Source: Kitasatospora sp. NBC_01250
Lineage (GTDB): Bacteria > Actinomycetota > Actinomycetes > Streptomycetales > Streptomycetaceae
DNA length: 64,000 bases
Assembly: GCF_036226465.1 (NCBI RefSeq)
Contig: NZ_CP108476.1
Location: forward strand, 4,960,001 to 5,024,000
Direction: 5' to 3'
Below, piece after piece: positions 26,710-35,077 of the stretch; position 1 is the first letter of the stretch; each line of letters starts with the position of its first letter. The notes under the pieces are model-generated. The model worked only from the letters and a program-made list of their open reading frames with translations, was not told the DNA's origin and did not search any database. Both the position numbers and the translations under genes were made by a program.

Positions 26710-27540
26710 GTGTCGTCCCTGTCCACGCCCGCCCCCCGACCCTCCGACGCCGCCGGGCCGCCCGGCGGCGCCCCGCTGCTGGTGCTGCTGGACCCGGCCG
26801 CCAAGGAGGCCGACGGCGAGGCGGTGCGGATCGCCCGGGACGTCCTGGCCGGGGGCGCGGACGTCAAGGTGGTGGTGCCGGAGAGCGCCGGTGAGCTGGA
26901 CCGGGTGCTCGCGCACCGGGGCAGGCGCCGTCCGGTGGTGATCGGCTCCGACCTCGCGCTCCAGCGCGTGGTGCAGGCCCTGCACCAGCAGCGCGAGTTG
27001 GGCGCCGGGCCGCTCGGCCTGGTCCCGGTCGGGCACGGCCGGGCGGTGCTGCTGGCCCGCTCGCTCGGGGTGCCGCTGGAGCCGGTGGCGGCGGCCCGGG
27101 CGGTGCTCGCGGGGGCGCCCAGGCAACTGGGCCTGCTGCTGGACGACGGCGACGGGGTGGTGCTGGGCGAGGTGCGGATCCCGGGTCGGCGGCAGAGCCA
27201 ACCGGGGGGATGGCGTTCGCTGTGGGCGAAACTGATTGCAGCCGAGCAGGTGGATCCCTCGCCCGACCGGCTCCGGGTCGAGGCGGACGGTCGGGCGCTG
27301 GCCGAGGCGGGGCGAGAGCTGCGGCTGGTCGCGCTGCGGCTGCCCGCGGGCTCGGCGCTGGCCGAGGTGCTGGTGCGGCCCTCGGGCCCCGGCGGCGCGC
27401 TGCTGCGGGTGCGGGCGGCCAGCGTCACGGTCGACGGGCGCACCTTCGGTTACGAGGCCGACGGCTGCCCGGCGGGCCCGGTCCCCACCCGCACCTGGCT
27501 GGCCAAACCGGACGCCTGGGGCCTGCTGCTGCCGGCATGA
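26710..27540 (+). CDS. Degenerate diacylglycerol-kinase-like protein
   Basis: 276 residues. Overall spacing follows the DAG/lipid kinase catalytic fold: VVIGSDLALQRVVQAL stands where GGDGTxxEV is usual, and LGLVPVGHGRAVLLARSLGVPL where GxIPxGTGNDFARxLGIP is usual. Both nucleotide motifs have lost key residues, so kinase activity is doubtful. The GTG at 26710 follows a GGAAGGA. It pairs divergently with purA. The protein may bind a nucleotide or lipid without phosphorylating it (inference). Confidence 0.75.
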   Translation: MSSLSTPAPRPSDAAGPPGGAPLLVLLDPAAKEADGEAVRIARDVLAGGADVKVVVPESAGELDRVLAHRGRRRPVVIGSDLALQRVVQALHQQRELGAGPLGLVPVGHGRAVLLARSLGVPLEPVAAARAVLAGAPRQLGLLLDDGDGVVLGEVRIPGRRQSQPGGWRSLWAKLIAAEQVDPSPDRLRVEADGRALAEAGRELRLVALRLPAGSALAEVLVRPSGPGGALLRVRAASVTVDGRTFGYEADGCPAGPVPTRTWLAKPDAWGLLLPA

Positions 27541-27702
27541 CCGAGCGTGACGAGGGTCACGCCGCGCCGACCGTTGTCCCTGTGCCACCTGCCCGAGCGC
27601 CGTGGTAAGGGGTTCGATCTACGCGCGTTGCCGGTCAAATCGCCAGTCCAGGCGCCTTCCCGGGCTTCGGAACTCGGTCTCAACTGCCCTAGACTCGAAG
27701 GC

Positions 27703-29283
27703 GTGCCACGTGGTGACGGAAGACTCAACCACGATCTTCTTCCCGGTGAGAAAGGCCCCCAGGACGCTTGCGGCGTCTTCGGTGTCTGGGCTCCCGGCGA
27801 GGAGGTCGCCAAGCTCACGTACTTCGGCCTTTACGCCCTGCAGCACCGCGGACAGGAATCCGCCGGTATCGCGGTGAGCAATGGCTCCCAGATTCTCGTC
27901 TTCAAGGACATGGGACTCGTCTCCCAGGTCTTCGACGAGGCCTCGCTGGGATCCCTGCACGGGCATATCGCCGTCGGACATGCCCGCTACTCGACCACCG
28001 GGTCCTCGGTCTGGGAGAACGCCCAGCCGACCTTCCGGGCAACCGCTCACGGTTCGCTGGCCCTCGGCCACAACGGAAACCTGGTCAACACCGCCGAACT
28101 CGCAGCGATGGTCGCCGAGCTGCCCGGAGCCGAGCACGTCTCGCGCTCGGGCCGCACCGCGGCGACCAACGACACCGACCTGGTGACCGCGCTGCTGGCC
28201 GGCAATCCCGACCTGTCCATCGAGGAGACCGCCCGGCAGATCCTGCCGAAGGTCAAGGGCGCCTTCTCGCTGGTCTTCATGGACGAGCACACCCTCTACG
28301 CGGCCCGCGACCCGCAGGGCATCCGCCCGCTGGTGCTCGGCCGCCTGGAGCGCGGCTGGGTGGTCGCCTCCGAGACGGCGGCGCTCGACATCTGCGGCGC
28401 CAGCTTCATCCGCGAGGTGGAGCCGGGCGAGCTGATCGCCATCGACGAGAACGGCATGCGCTCCTCGCGCTTCGCCGAGGCCAGGCCCAAGGGCTGCGTC
28501 TTCGAGTACGTCTACCTGGCCCGCCCCGACACCACCATCGCCGGGCGCAACGTGCACCTGTCGCGGGTGGAGATGGGCCGCCGGCTGGCCGTCGAGGCGC
28601 CGGTCGAGGCCGACATGGTGATAGCCACTCCCGAGTCCGGCACCCCCGCCGCGATCGGCTACGCCGAGGCCAGCGGGATCCCCTACGGCTCCGGCCTGGT
28701 GAAGAACGCCTACGTCGGGCGCACCTTCATCCAGCCCAGTCAGACGATCCGTCAGCTCGGCATCCGGCTCAAGCTCAACCCGCTGCGCGAGGTCATCGCC
28801 GGCAAGCGGCTGGTGGTCGTGGACGACTCGATCGTGCGCGGCAACACCCAGCGCGCGCTGGTGCGGATGCTGCGCGAGGCGGGCGCCGCCGAGGTGCACA
28901 TCCGCATCTCCTCGCCGCCGGTGAAGTGGCCGTGCTTCTTCGGCATCGACTTCGCCACCCGCGCGGAGCTGATCGCCAACGGCATGACGGTCGAGGAGAT
29001 CGGCAAGACGCTCGGCGCCGACTCGCTCGCCTACATCTCGATCGACGGCATGATCGAGGCCACCAAGCAGCCCAAGGACCGGCTCTGCCGGGCCTGCTTC
29101 GACGGCGAGTACCCGATGGAGCTGCCCGACCCGGCGCTGCTCGGCAAGCTCCTGCTCGAAGCGGAGATCGCCGGCAGCAAGCAGCAGCCCCCCGTCCGCG
29201 GCAAGCCGACCGGCTCCGACCTGGACGGCGTCCAGTCGCTGCTCGGCGGTCACGGCGCGGCCGACGCGCTGCGCCGCCCGTAG
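27703..29283 (+). CDS. purF: Amidophosphoribosyltransferase
   Basis: 526 residues. First committed step of purine synthesis: PRPP and glutamine to phosphoribosylamine. A 22-residue propeptide precedes the catalytic Cys23 (DACGVFGVW), which becomes the N-terminus after cleavage. The PRPP site is VVVDDSIVRGNT, and Cys residues in KWPCFFGID and CRACFDGEY fit the Fe-S cluster form. The GTG at 27703 matches the known Streptomyces N-terminus (VPRGDGRLNHDL), so the longer open frame from 27547 is rejected. purM follows after a terminator. Confidence 0.97.
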   Translation: MPRGDGRLNHDLLPGEKGPQDACGVFGVWAPGEEVAKLTYFGLYALQHRGQESAGIAVSNGSQILVFKDMGLVSQVFDEASLGSLHGHIAVGHARYSTTGSSVWENAQPTFRATAHGSLALGHNGNLVNTAELAAMVAELPGAEHVSRSGRTAATNDTDLVTALLAGNPDLSIEETARQILPKVKGAFSLVFMDEHTLYAARDPQGIRPLVLGRLERGWVVASETAALDICGASFIREVEPGELIAIDENGMRSSRFAEARPKGCVFEYVYLARPDTTIAGRNVHLSRVEMGRRLAVEAPVEADMVIATPESGTPAAIGYAEASGIPYGSGLVKNAYVGRTFIQPSQTIRQLGIRLKLNPLREVIAGKRLVVVDDSIVRGNTQRALVRMLREAGAAEVHIRISSPPVKWPCFFGIDFATRAELIANGMTVEEIGKTLGADSLAYISIDGMIEATKQPKDRLCRACFDGEYPMELPDPALLGKLLLEAEIAGSKQQPPVRGKPTGSDLDGVQSLLGGHGAADALRRP

Positions 29284-29290
29284 TACCTCA

Positions 29291-29324
29291 GGCGGGGCCC
29301 CGACCGGGGCCCCGCCGCTGTTTT
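29291..29324 (+). terminator. Intrinsic terminator between purF and purM
   Basis: Eleven-base perfect arms (29291-29301 and 29306-29316) with a GACC loop, followed by GCTGTTTT. It should reduce read-through into purM. Confidence 0.8.
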
Positions 29325-29354
29325 GGCAACCCCCACAGACCCGAAAGGGCCGCA

Positions 29355-30428
29355 GTGACCAGCACAGACAGTGGCGCCACCTACGCCGCAGCCGGAGTCG
29401 ACATCGAGGCGGGCGACCGCGCGGTCGAACTCATGAAGCAGTGGGTGAAGAAGACCAGCCGGCCCGAGGTGGTCGGCGGCCTCGGCGGCTTCGCCGGCCT
29501 CTTCGACATCTCCGCCCTGAAGCGCTACGAGCGCCCGCTGCTGGCCTCGGCCACCGACGGGGTGGGCACCAAGGTCGCGCTGGCCGCCGCGATGGACAAG
29601 CACGACACCATCGGCCACGACCTGGTCGGCATGGTCGTCGACGACCTGGTGGTCTGCGGCGCCGAGCCGCTCTTCATGACCGACTACATCTGCGTCGGCA
29701 AGGTCCACCCCGAGCGGGTCGCCCAGATCGTCAAGGGCATCGCCGAGGGCTGCGTGCTGGCCGGCTGCGCGCTGGTCGGCGGCGAGACCGCCGAGCACCC
29801 GGGCCTGCTGGGCCCGGACGAGTACGACGTCGCGGGCGCCGGCACCGGCGTGGTCGAGGCGGACGCGCTGCTGGGCGCCGAGCGGGTGCGGGCCGGCGAC
29901 GTGGTGATCGCGATGGCCGCCTCCGGGCTGCACTCCAACGGCTACTCGCTGGTGCGCCACGTGCTGCTGAACGAGGCCGGCTGGAAGCTGGACCGGGAGG
30001 TGGCCGAGTTCGGCCGCACGCTCGGCGAGGAACTGCTGGAGCCGACCCGGATCTACTCGCTGGACTGCCTGGCGCTCACCCGGGCCACCGAGGTGCACGC
30101 CTTCTCGCACGTCACCGGTGGTGGCCTGGCGGCCAACCTGGCCCGGGTGATCCCGGACCACCTGCACGCCCGCCTGGACCGCGGCACCTGGACCCCGCTG
30201 CCGGTCTTCCAGACCGTCGCCTCGGTCGGCCGGATGCAGACCCTGGAGATCGAGAAGACCCTCAACATGGGCATCGGCATGGTCGCCGTGGTCCCGCCGG
30301 AGTCGGTCGACGTGGTGCTCGCCATCCTGGAGGACCGCGACGTGGAGGCCTGGCTGCTGGGCGACATCGTGGCCCGCGACGCCGGGCACGAGGCCGGCGC
30401 GGCGCTGTACGGGGAGTACGCGAACTGA
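29355..30428 (+). CDS. purM: Phosphoribosylformylglycinamidine cyclo-ligase (AIR synthetase)
   Basis: 357 residues. Fifth step of purine synthesis, ATP-dependent ring closure to AIR. EVVGGLGGFAGLFD, ASATDGVGTK and HVTGGGLAANLARV are family blocks. The GTG at 29355 has GAAAGG 6 bases upstream. It lies 71 bases after purF with a terminator between them. Confidence 0.97.
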   Translation: MTSTDSGATYAAAGVDIEAGDRAVELMKQWVKKTSRPEVVGGLGGFAGLFDISALKRYERPLLASATDGVGTKVALAAAMDKHDTIGHDLVGMVVDDLVVCGAEPLFMTDYICVGKVHPERVAQIVKGIAEGCVLAGCALVGGETAEHPGLLGPDEYDVAGAGTGVVEADALLGAERVRAGDVVIAMAASGLHSNGYSLVRHVLLNEAGWKLDREVAEFGRTLGEELLEPTRIYSLDCLALTRATEVHAFSHVTGGGLAANLARVIPDHLHARLDRGTWTPLPVFQTVASVGRMQTLEIEKTLNMGIGMVAVVPPESVDVVLAILEDRDVEAWLLGDIVARDAGHEAGAALYGEYAN

Positions 30429-30437
30429 GGTGGTGAG

Positions 30438-30480
30438 GCTGCGGCCCCCTGCTCCCGGCCCGGGAGCAGGGGGCCGCAGC
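30438..30480. terminator. Terminator after purM
   Basis: Perfect 20-bp stem (30438-30457 and 30461-30480) with a 3-base loop, 10 bases after the stop. Confidence 0.9.
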
Positions 30481-30578
30481 CGTTCACAGCACCGGGTGAA
30501 ACGGGGTGTCCGAAAGGCCCCGGGAACGCCGAAAACCGGCCCGGCGCGGTCTCGCGCTGGGCCGGGTCAGGGCGTGAG

Positions 30579-30833
30579 CTACGCTCGGCGGCGGGCCTGC
30601 TGGTGCGAGGCGCCCGCCTCCTCGTCGTCGTCCTCGTCGTCGTCCGCGTAGTAGTTCGCGTACGCCGCGTAGGGATCGTCGTCCTCGTCCTCGACCACCG
30701 GCTCAGGGTTGATCGATGGAACGGGTGAAACGCCCAGCTCGCTGGACAGACGGTTAGCGTCGAAGCCGCCGCTGTTGTACTTCAGCTCGCGGGCGACCTT
30801 CGTCTGCTTGGCCTTGGCCCGGCCGCGCCCCAT
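30579..30833 (-). CDS. DUF3073 family protein
   Basis: 84 residues. MGRGRAKAKQTKVARELKY and GGFDANRLSSELG are the DUF3073 signature. The middle is strongly acidic (Asp/Glu runs and YAAYANYYADDD), the tail basic. Function unknown; the family is restricted to actinobacteria and usually follows purM, as here. Confidence 0.95.
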   Translation of the reverse strand: MGRGRAKAKQTKVARELKYNSGGFDANRLSSELGVSPVPSINPEPVVEDEDDDPYAAYANYYADDDEDDDEEAGASHQQARRRA

Positions 30834-31191
30834 GGGTCGACCCCCTCAACGATGGGGCTCACGGCCCCGAGTCTGACACGTGTTCATGATCAGGAGCGGC
30901 TTGCCCGAAGTGGGAGAGCCGTCCCTTGGAGCATCAACGGTACCTGTTTCCGCCCTCGGACGGTACGTCGCCGGTGTGACGTGGCGCGCACAGTTGCCCC
31001 CCAGGACCAGGTCTCACCTGGTCGGGCGGGGGTTCCCAGGCATTCGCAGGGTGCCCGGGGGTGGCCGGGACCGTCGTTCCGCGACCGATTATCCCCCGAC
31101 CGTGGGCCTGTGGGGCGCCCGATCGGGGGACAACCGGGAATCCGGTTCCACATTGTGATCCGGAGGTCGCCCATCCGGATCAATCGGCCGC
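30834..31191. other. Intergenic stretch without a supported gene
   Basis: Between the DUF3073 start and the vdh 3' end. Only short open frames with no ribosome sites. It holds the DUF3073 promoter region and one inverted repeat (TCCCCCGA at 31092-31099 with TCGGGGGA at 31123-31130). Confidence 0.6.
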
Positions 31192-31229
31192 CGACCGGTG
31201 ACCGATGGCACTCCACCGGTCACCGGTCG
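31192..31229 (-). terminator. Hairpin after vdh
   Basis: Perfect 11-bp arms CGACCGGTGAC (31192-31202) and GTCACCGGTCG (31219-31229) with a 16-base loop, just past the vdh stop. Confidence 0.6.
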
Positions 31230-31236
31230 CAGACGA

Positions 31237-32430
31237 TCAGCCCTTGCGGGCGCCCGGGAGCAGGACGCTGCGCAGCGCGCTTATCTCGCGCATCCGGCGC
31301 TCGGCCAACCGGTCGGCGGCCACGGCCGGCGGCACGCCGTCGGAGGTGGCCAGCGTGAAGATCTCCAGGGTGGTGTCGAAGATCCGGGTGGCCTTGGTCT
31401 TGGCCCGCTCGAAGCTGTAGCCCTGGTGCGCCTTGGTGGCCTCGTACTCGTCGGCCACCTGGATCACGCCGCCGGAGTTCACCAGGTAGTCGGGGGCGTA
31501 GAGGATGCCGCGGTCGGCCAGGTCCTTCTCCACGCCCGGGTGGGCCAGCTGGTTGTTGGCCGCGCCGCAGACCACGGAGGTGCCGGCCGCGGTCAGCTGG
31601 GCGACCGTCTCGTCGTCCAGCGCGCCGCCCAGCGCGCACGGGGCGTACACGTCCAGCGCGGCGCCGAGCAGCGCCCGGGTGTCGGCGACCACCTCGACGT
31701 CCGGGTGGGCGGCCCGCACCCGGTTGACGGCGGCCTCGGAGACGTCGGTGATCACCACGGTGGCGCCGTCGGCGACCAGGTGGCCGACCAGGTAGTGGCC
31801 GACCTTGCCGACGCCCGCGACGCCGACCCGCTTGCCGCGCAGGGTCGGCTGGCCCCAGCGGGCCTGGGCCGAGGCCCGCATGCCCTGGAAGACGCCGAAG
31901 GCGGTGAGGATCGAGGAGTCGCCCGCGCCGCCCTGCTCGGGGGAGCGGCCGGTGACGAAGTCGCTCTCGCGCGCGACCACGTCCATGTCCTGGACGTAGG
32001 TGCCCACGTCGCAGGCCGTGACGTAGCGGCCGGCCAGCGACTGCACGAAGCGGCCGTAGGCGCGCAGCAGGGCCTCGGACTTGTCGCCGCCCTCGGTCTT
32101 GGCCCGCGGGTCGCCGATGATCACGGCCTTGCCGCCGCCGAGGTCGAGCCCGGCGAGCGCGTTCTTGTAGCTCATGCCGCGCGACAGGCGCAGCGCGTCC
32201 TCCAGGGCCTCCTCCTCGGTGGCGTACTGGTGGAAGCGGGTGCCGCCCAGGGCGGGGCCCAGCGCGGTGGAGTGGATGGCGATGATCGCCTTGAGGCCGG
32301 AGGTCCGGTCGTGGCAGAGCACGACCTGCTCGTGCCCGTCGCCCGGGGCGCCGTCCTGCTCGGTACGGAAGATCCGGCTCAGCACACCTGGTGCGGGGTG
32401 CGATGCGGTCTCAGTGCGTACGTCGGTCAC
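31237..32430 (-). CDS. vdh: Valine (branched-chain amino acid) dehydrogenase
   Basis: 397 residues, somewhat longer than Streptomyces Vdh (about 364). NAD-dependent oxidative deamination of valine, leucine and isoleucine. [16 protein letters not shown] and [14 protein letters not shown] (substrate and catalytic Lys), [13 protein letters not shown], and the NAD motif [13 protein letters not shown] are present; [12 protein letters not shown] is typical of the family. The GTG at 32430 has GGAG 8 bases upstream. The extra length is a longer N-terminus plus a C-terminal tail. It feeds branched starter units and amino acid catabolism. Confidence 0.95.
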   Translation of the reverse strand: MTDVRTETASHPAPGVLSRIFRTEQDGAPGDGHEQVVLCHDRTSGLKAIIAIHSTALGPALGGTRFHQYATEEEALEDALRLSRGMSYKNALAGLDLGGGKAVIIGDPRAKTEGGDKSEALLRAYGRFVQSLAGRYVTACDVGTYVQDMDVVARESDFVTGRSPEQGGAGDSSILTAFGVFQGMRASAQARWGQPTLRGKRVGVAGVGKVGHYLVGHLVADGATVVITDVSEAAVNRVRAAHPDVEVVADTRALLGAALDVYAPCALGGALDDETVAQLTAAGTSVVCGAANNQLAHPGVEKDLADRGILYAPDYLVNSGGVIQVADEYEATKAHQGYSFERAKTKATRIFDTTLEIFTLATSDGVPPAVAADRLAERRMREISALRSVLLPGARKG

Positions 32431-32594
32431 TGTGGTGACTCCAGTATCTGCTGGCCCGCTGCTGTGGTGCGGGCATCTACGGCGAAGCGTAGTGCGAGCC
32501 ACCGGCCGGGGATGCCCCCTTGTCCGGATCGTGAACGGACCGCATCGGACGGATCCCTCCCGGTGTGCCGGTGGCGCGTGCGACGATGCAGGGC

Positions 32595-33497
32595 GTGACC
32601 GCTGTGCACACCTCCGTGTTGCCGCCCTACGCCGCCCACCTGCGGGTGTACGAGCCGCTGGCGGCGTACCCCGAACCCGAGCGGGCCCGCTGGCAGGCCT
32701 ACGTGGCCGAGCGGGGACCTGACGCGGCGTCGGCCGCCGAGCCGGTGGCGCAGGCGGCGCTGGAGGCCCAGCGGGGGGCGCTGGCCGAGCTGCTCGCCCG
32801 GACCCCGCGGGCACTGCCGGAGCAGGAGAGCGAGCGGGCCTTCGTGCGGGTGGTCGACTCGGTCACCTATGTCTGCCCGTGGGCGACCAGGCTGCGCAGC
32901 TGGCAGGCCCTGGACGAGCTGCGCGACTCGCTGCCGGTGGCGCTGCTGGACACGGTGCTGCCGACGGCGGTGCGGGAGCAGGCGCAGGCGGCCCAGGCCC
33001 GCTGGCGGGCTTCCCACCCCGATGCCCGGCCGTGGATCCTGACCAGTCGCTGGGAGGTCCCGGTGCGCTGGTTCCTGCCGTTCGGGGCGGACGAGCGGCA
33101 GTACCGCCCGGCCGACCCCGGGGGCGCGCAGCGGGCCGACGCGGCGGCGCGGCCGGCCGCGCTCTTCTACCTGACCTCGATGGCGCAGGCCAGGCGGCGG
33201 GTGGCGCGGGGCTACCGGGTGCTGCGCGAGCAGGTGAAGGGGACACCGCTGGCGCTCGGGGCGGAGGAGGTGGGGCGCTGGCTGGAGGAGTTCCATCCGC
33301 GCTCGCTGGTGGAACTGGACTACGGGGGGCTGGTGCACCTGCTCGGTCCCCAGCGGCTGGCCGCCGACCGGTCGGCCGCCGAGGTGGCCGAAGGACTGGC
33401 CGCGCTGCGGGTGGGGGACACTCAGGGAGCGGCCCGGGCGTACGAGGCCGTGGTCGAGCGCTGGCGCGAGGTGCTGGCGCTGCGGCAGGCGAACTGA
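32595..33497 (+). CDS. Conserved hypothetical protein next to vdh
   Basis: About 300 residues, soluble, with no signal. It opens [31 protein letters not shown] and has [23 protein letters not shown] in the middle and a Tyr/Gly-containing [13 protein letters not shown] near the end. I cannot assign a family; the same gene lies beside vdh in other streptomycetes as far as I recall. The GTG at 32595 is preferred; an in-frame ATG at 32586 is an alternative. Confidence 0.8.
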   Translation: MTAVHTSVLPPYAAHLRVYEPLAAYPEPERARWQAYVAERGPDAASAAEPVAQAALEAQRGALAELLARTPRALPEQESERAFVRVVDSVTYVCPWATRLRSWQALDELRDSLPVALLDTVLPTAVREQAQAAQARWRASHPDARPWILTSRWEVPVRWFLPFGADERQYRPADPGGAQRADAAARPAALFYLTSMAQARRRVARGYRVLREQVKGTPLALGAEEVGRWLEEFHPRSLVELDYGGLVHLLGPQRLAADRSAAEVAEGLAALRVGDTQGAARAYEAVVERWREVLALRQAN

Positions 33498-33560
33498 GCG
33501 CAGGTGTGCCGGGGGGCATGCCGGAGCCGTGGCGGGGGGATACCCGGGGACAGCCGTATC

Positions 33561-33633
33561 TGACGGGGGATCAACGCGGGGACGCGGCGCGGGGGCAGCC
33601 GGGCGCGGCGGGGGATGTGACGGGGGATCAACG
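33561..33633. repeat. 16-bp direct repeat in a G-rich intergenic stretch
   Basis: TGACGGGGGATCAACG occurs at 33561-33576 and again exactly at 33618-33633, 57 bases apart, within a strand-asymmetric G-rich tract upstream of the bldC leader. Could be protein-binding iterons or a relic; a peptide read through it has no ribosome site. Confidence 0.6.
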
Positions 33634-33734
33634 GGGTTACCAGCAACCGGCGGTGTCAGCGGCGTGTTCGGCATGCCCGGGACCAAGGTCCCGGTTCGGG
33701 TCAATACCCCCCGAACGTGACACTACTCACTGTT

Positions 33735-34114
33735 GACGCGAAGTAGCAGTGAAAGGTAAAAATGGGACAACCAGCCCAACTCTCCTCAGTCTTGCCCACT
33801 TTTGGGTGGATCTGGGGTTGGTGTGCCCTTTGGGGGGAATCGATGGGTCTGGCCTCTCCATCACCGGTTGTCACGATATGATGACTGTCCGCTATGGGGT
33901 GGTCCATCGCCTTCCGTCGCTCTTGAACCCGTGAGGGGCCAATTTTGGCGGTTTGGTCGATAGGGCTGGACGGATGGTGTAGTTGTAGACACCAGGACAA
34001 GCCGTTCGTCCTATAACCGACTCGGTCCGTCTGTGCCATTTCGGGCATCGCGGGCCAAGGTGCAGAATTTGAAGGATAGAACCGCCCTGGTTCGGTTCTC
34101 CGAGGAGGCCGCTC
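33735..34114 (+). promoter_or_regulatory. Long bldC upstream/leader region
   Basis: About 380 bases of clearly lower GC than the genes around it, with no supported ORF. A 7-bp hairpin, AGAACCG (34078-34084) with CGGTTCT (34093-34099), ends just before the GAGGAGG ribosome site of bldC and could affect its translation. The length suggests more than one promoter. Confidence 0.55.
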
Positions 34115-34321
34115 ATGACCGCTCGTACCCCAGACGCTGAGCCCCTGCTGACGCCGGCAGAGGTAGCCACCATGTTCCGCGTGGACCCCAAGACGGTGAC
34201 GCGATGGGCCAAGGCCGGCAAGCTCACGTCCATCCGCACGCTCGGCGGCCACCGCCGCTACCGGGAGGCGGAGGTGCGGGCTCTGTTGGCCGGGATTCCG
34301 GCCCAGCGCACCGAAGCCTGA
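34115..34321 (+). CDS. bldC: Developmental regulator BldC (MerR-like DNA-binding protein)
   Basis: 68 residues, a single winged helix-turn-helix domain: LLTPAEVATMFRVDPKTVTRWAKAGKL and GGHRRYREAEVRALL. It binds direct repeats as a filament and delays sporulation and controls antibiotic genes in Streptomyces. The sequence matches BldC almost throughout. GAGGAGG lies 7 bases upstream. Confidence 0.98.
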   Translation: MTARTPDAEPLLTPAEVATMFRVDPKTVTRWAKAGKLTSIRTLGGHRRYREAEVRALLAGIPAQRTEA

Positions 34322-34377
34322 CGGGCCTCCCGGGGCGGCTGCCGTACCGCTCGCGGGAATGCTTGTAGAAGTGGAAA

Positions 34378-34428
34378 GGGATCGCCTCCAGGACTCCGCC
34401 GGGTCCGGGAGGCGATCCCCTTTTCTTT
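34378..34428 (+). terminator. Intrinsic terminator after bldC
   Basis: Twelve-base arms (34378-34389 and 34408-34419), an inner GGAC/GTCC pairing, and a following CTTTTCTTT run. Confidence 0.9.
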
Positions 34429-34429
34429 G

Positions 34430-34810
34430 TCTTGACCGACATGAGCGTCAACCATTTCATGGCTGTTGATTGACCAGGAAATAGTCGACTGTCGGATAGC
34501 TATTGTGACTCCTGAGGTGGGGCGAAATCCAAGGGGCGAAACAGGGGGAATGCTGGGAGTCTGGTGGGAGCCAGTACAATTTTACATATTAAATCAGCGT
34601 ACGCTCAGGGGGGGTTCGACCTGACCAAGTTCAAGGAAAGATAAGTGACGACCGTCACAGGAGTGACTCTTGTGGCCTGGACCAATGCGTCGATAATGCC
34701 GACCTGACGTGTCGTCGACGGGGGGTCGACCCGCGCCGGGCCGTTCGACCTGCGCGGGAGCGGGGCCGGCGGTGGCAGTGGGGACGGCGGTTGGCGGTGG
34801 CGGCAACGGC
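34430..34810. other. AT-richer intergenic stretch without a gene
   Basis: No open frame has a convincing start. Around 34571-34597 there is an island (ACAATTTTACATATTAAATC) far more AT-rich than anything else in the window. It could be a promoter for an untranslated RNA, but no clear RNA structure is seen. Confidence 0.5.
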
Positions 34811-34844
34811 AAGAGGCCCGGAACCTGACGGTTCCGGGCCTCTT
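34811..34844 (-). terminator. Terminator of tRNA-Asp
   Basis: Perfect 15-bp arms (34811-34825 and 34830-34844) with a TGAC loop, 5 bases beyond the tRNA 3' end. Confidence 0.9.
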
Positions 34845-34849
34845 GTGGA

Positions 34850-34926
34850 TGGCGACCCTGACGGGACTTGAACCCGCGACCTCCACCTTGACAGGGTGGC
34901 GAGCTAACCAACTGCTCCACAGGGCC
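34850..34926 (-). tRNA. tRNA-Asp (GTC), CCA encoded
   Basis: Complete cloverleaf on the minus strand: acceptor GGCCCTG pairs with CAGGGTC, the anticodon loop CTGTCAA gives GTC, and the T arm is GCGGGTTCAAGTCCCGT. The 3' CCA is in the DNA. A second copy at 62291 differs in the acceptor stem. Confidence 0.97.
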
Positions 34927-35012
34927 AGGCATGTAACTGAGTTTCATCGCTGATTCCCAGTGTTTTTCCGCCGCTCGTGGCGGCGACAAGACAGATCGTA
35001 CTGCATCCGGGG

Positions 35013-35061
35013 GCCCCAGGTCGAACCGGCTGCGGGCGAGGCAGCCGGTTCGACCTGGGGC
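35013..35061 (-). terminator. Terminator after hrpA
   Basis: Perfect 21-bp stem (35013-35033 and 35041-35061) with a 7-base loop, 16 bases past the hrpA stop. Confidence 0.9.
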
Positions 35062-35077
35062 GGACCGCGGGCCCCGG

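Noticed and set aside
33422-33646. Short minus-strand open frame across the G-rich repeats upstream of bldC
   Set aside because: Low-complexity Pro/Arg product, no ribosome site; the repeat is better seen as DNA structure.
34560-34600. Replication origin at the AT-rich island
   Set aside because: No cluster of DnaA boxes and no dnaA/dnaN genes nearby.
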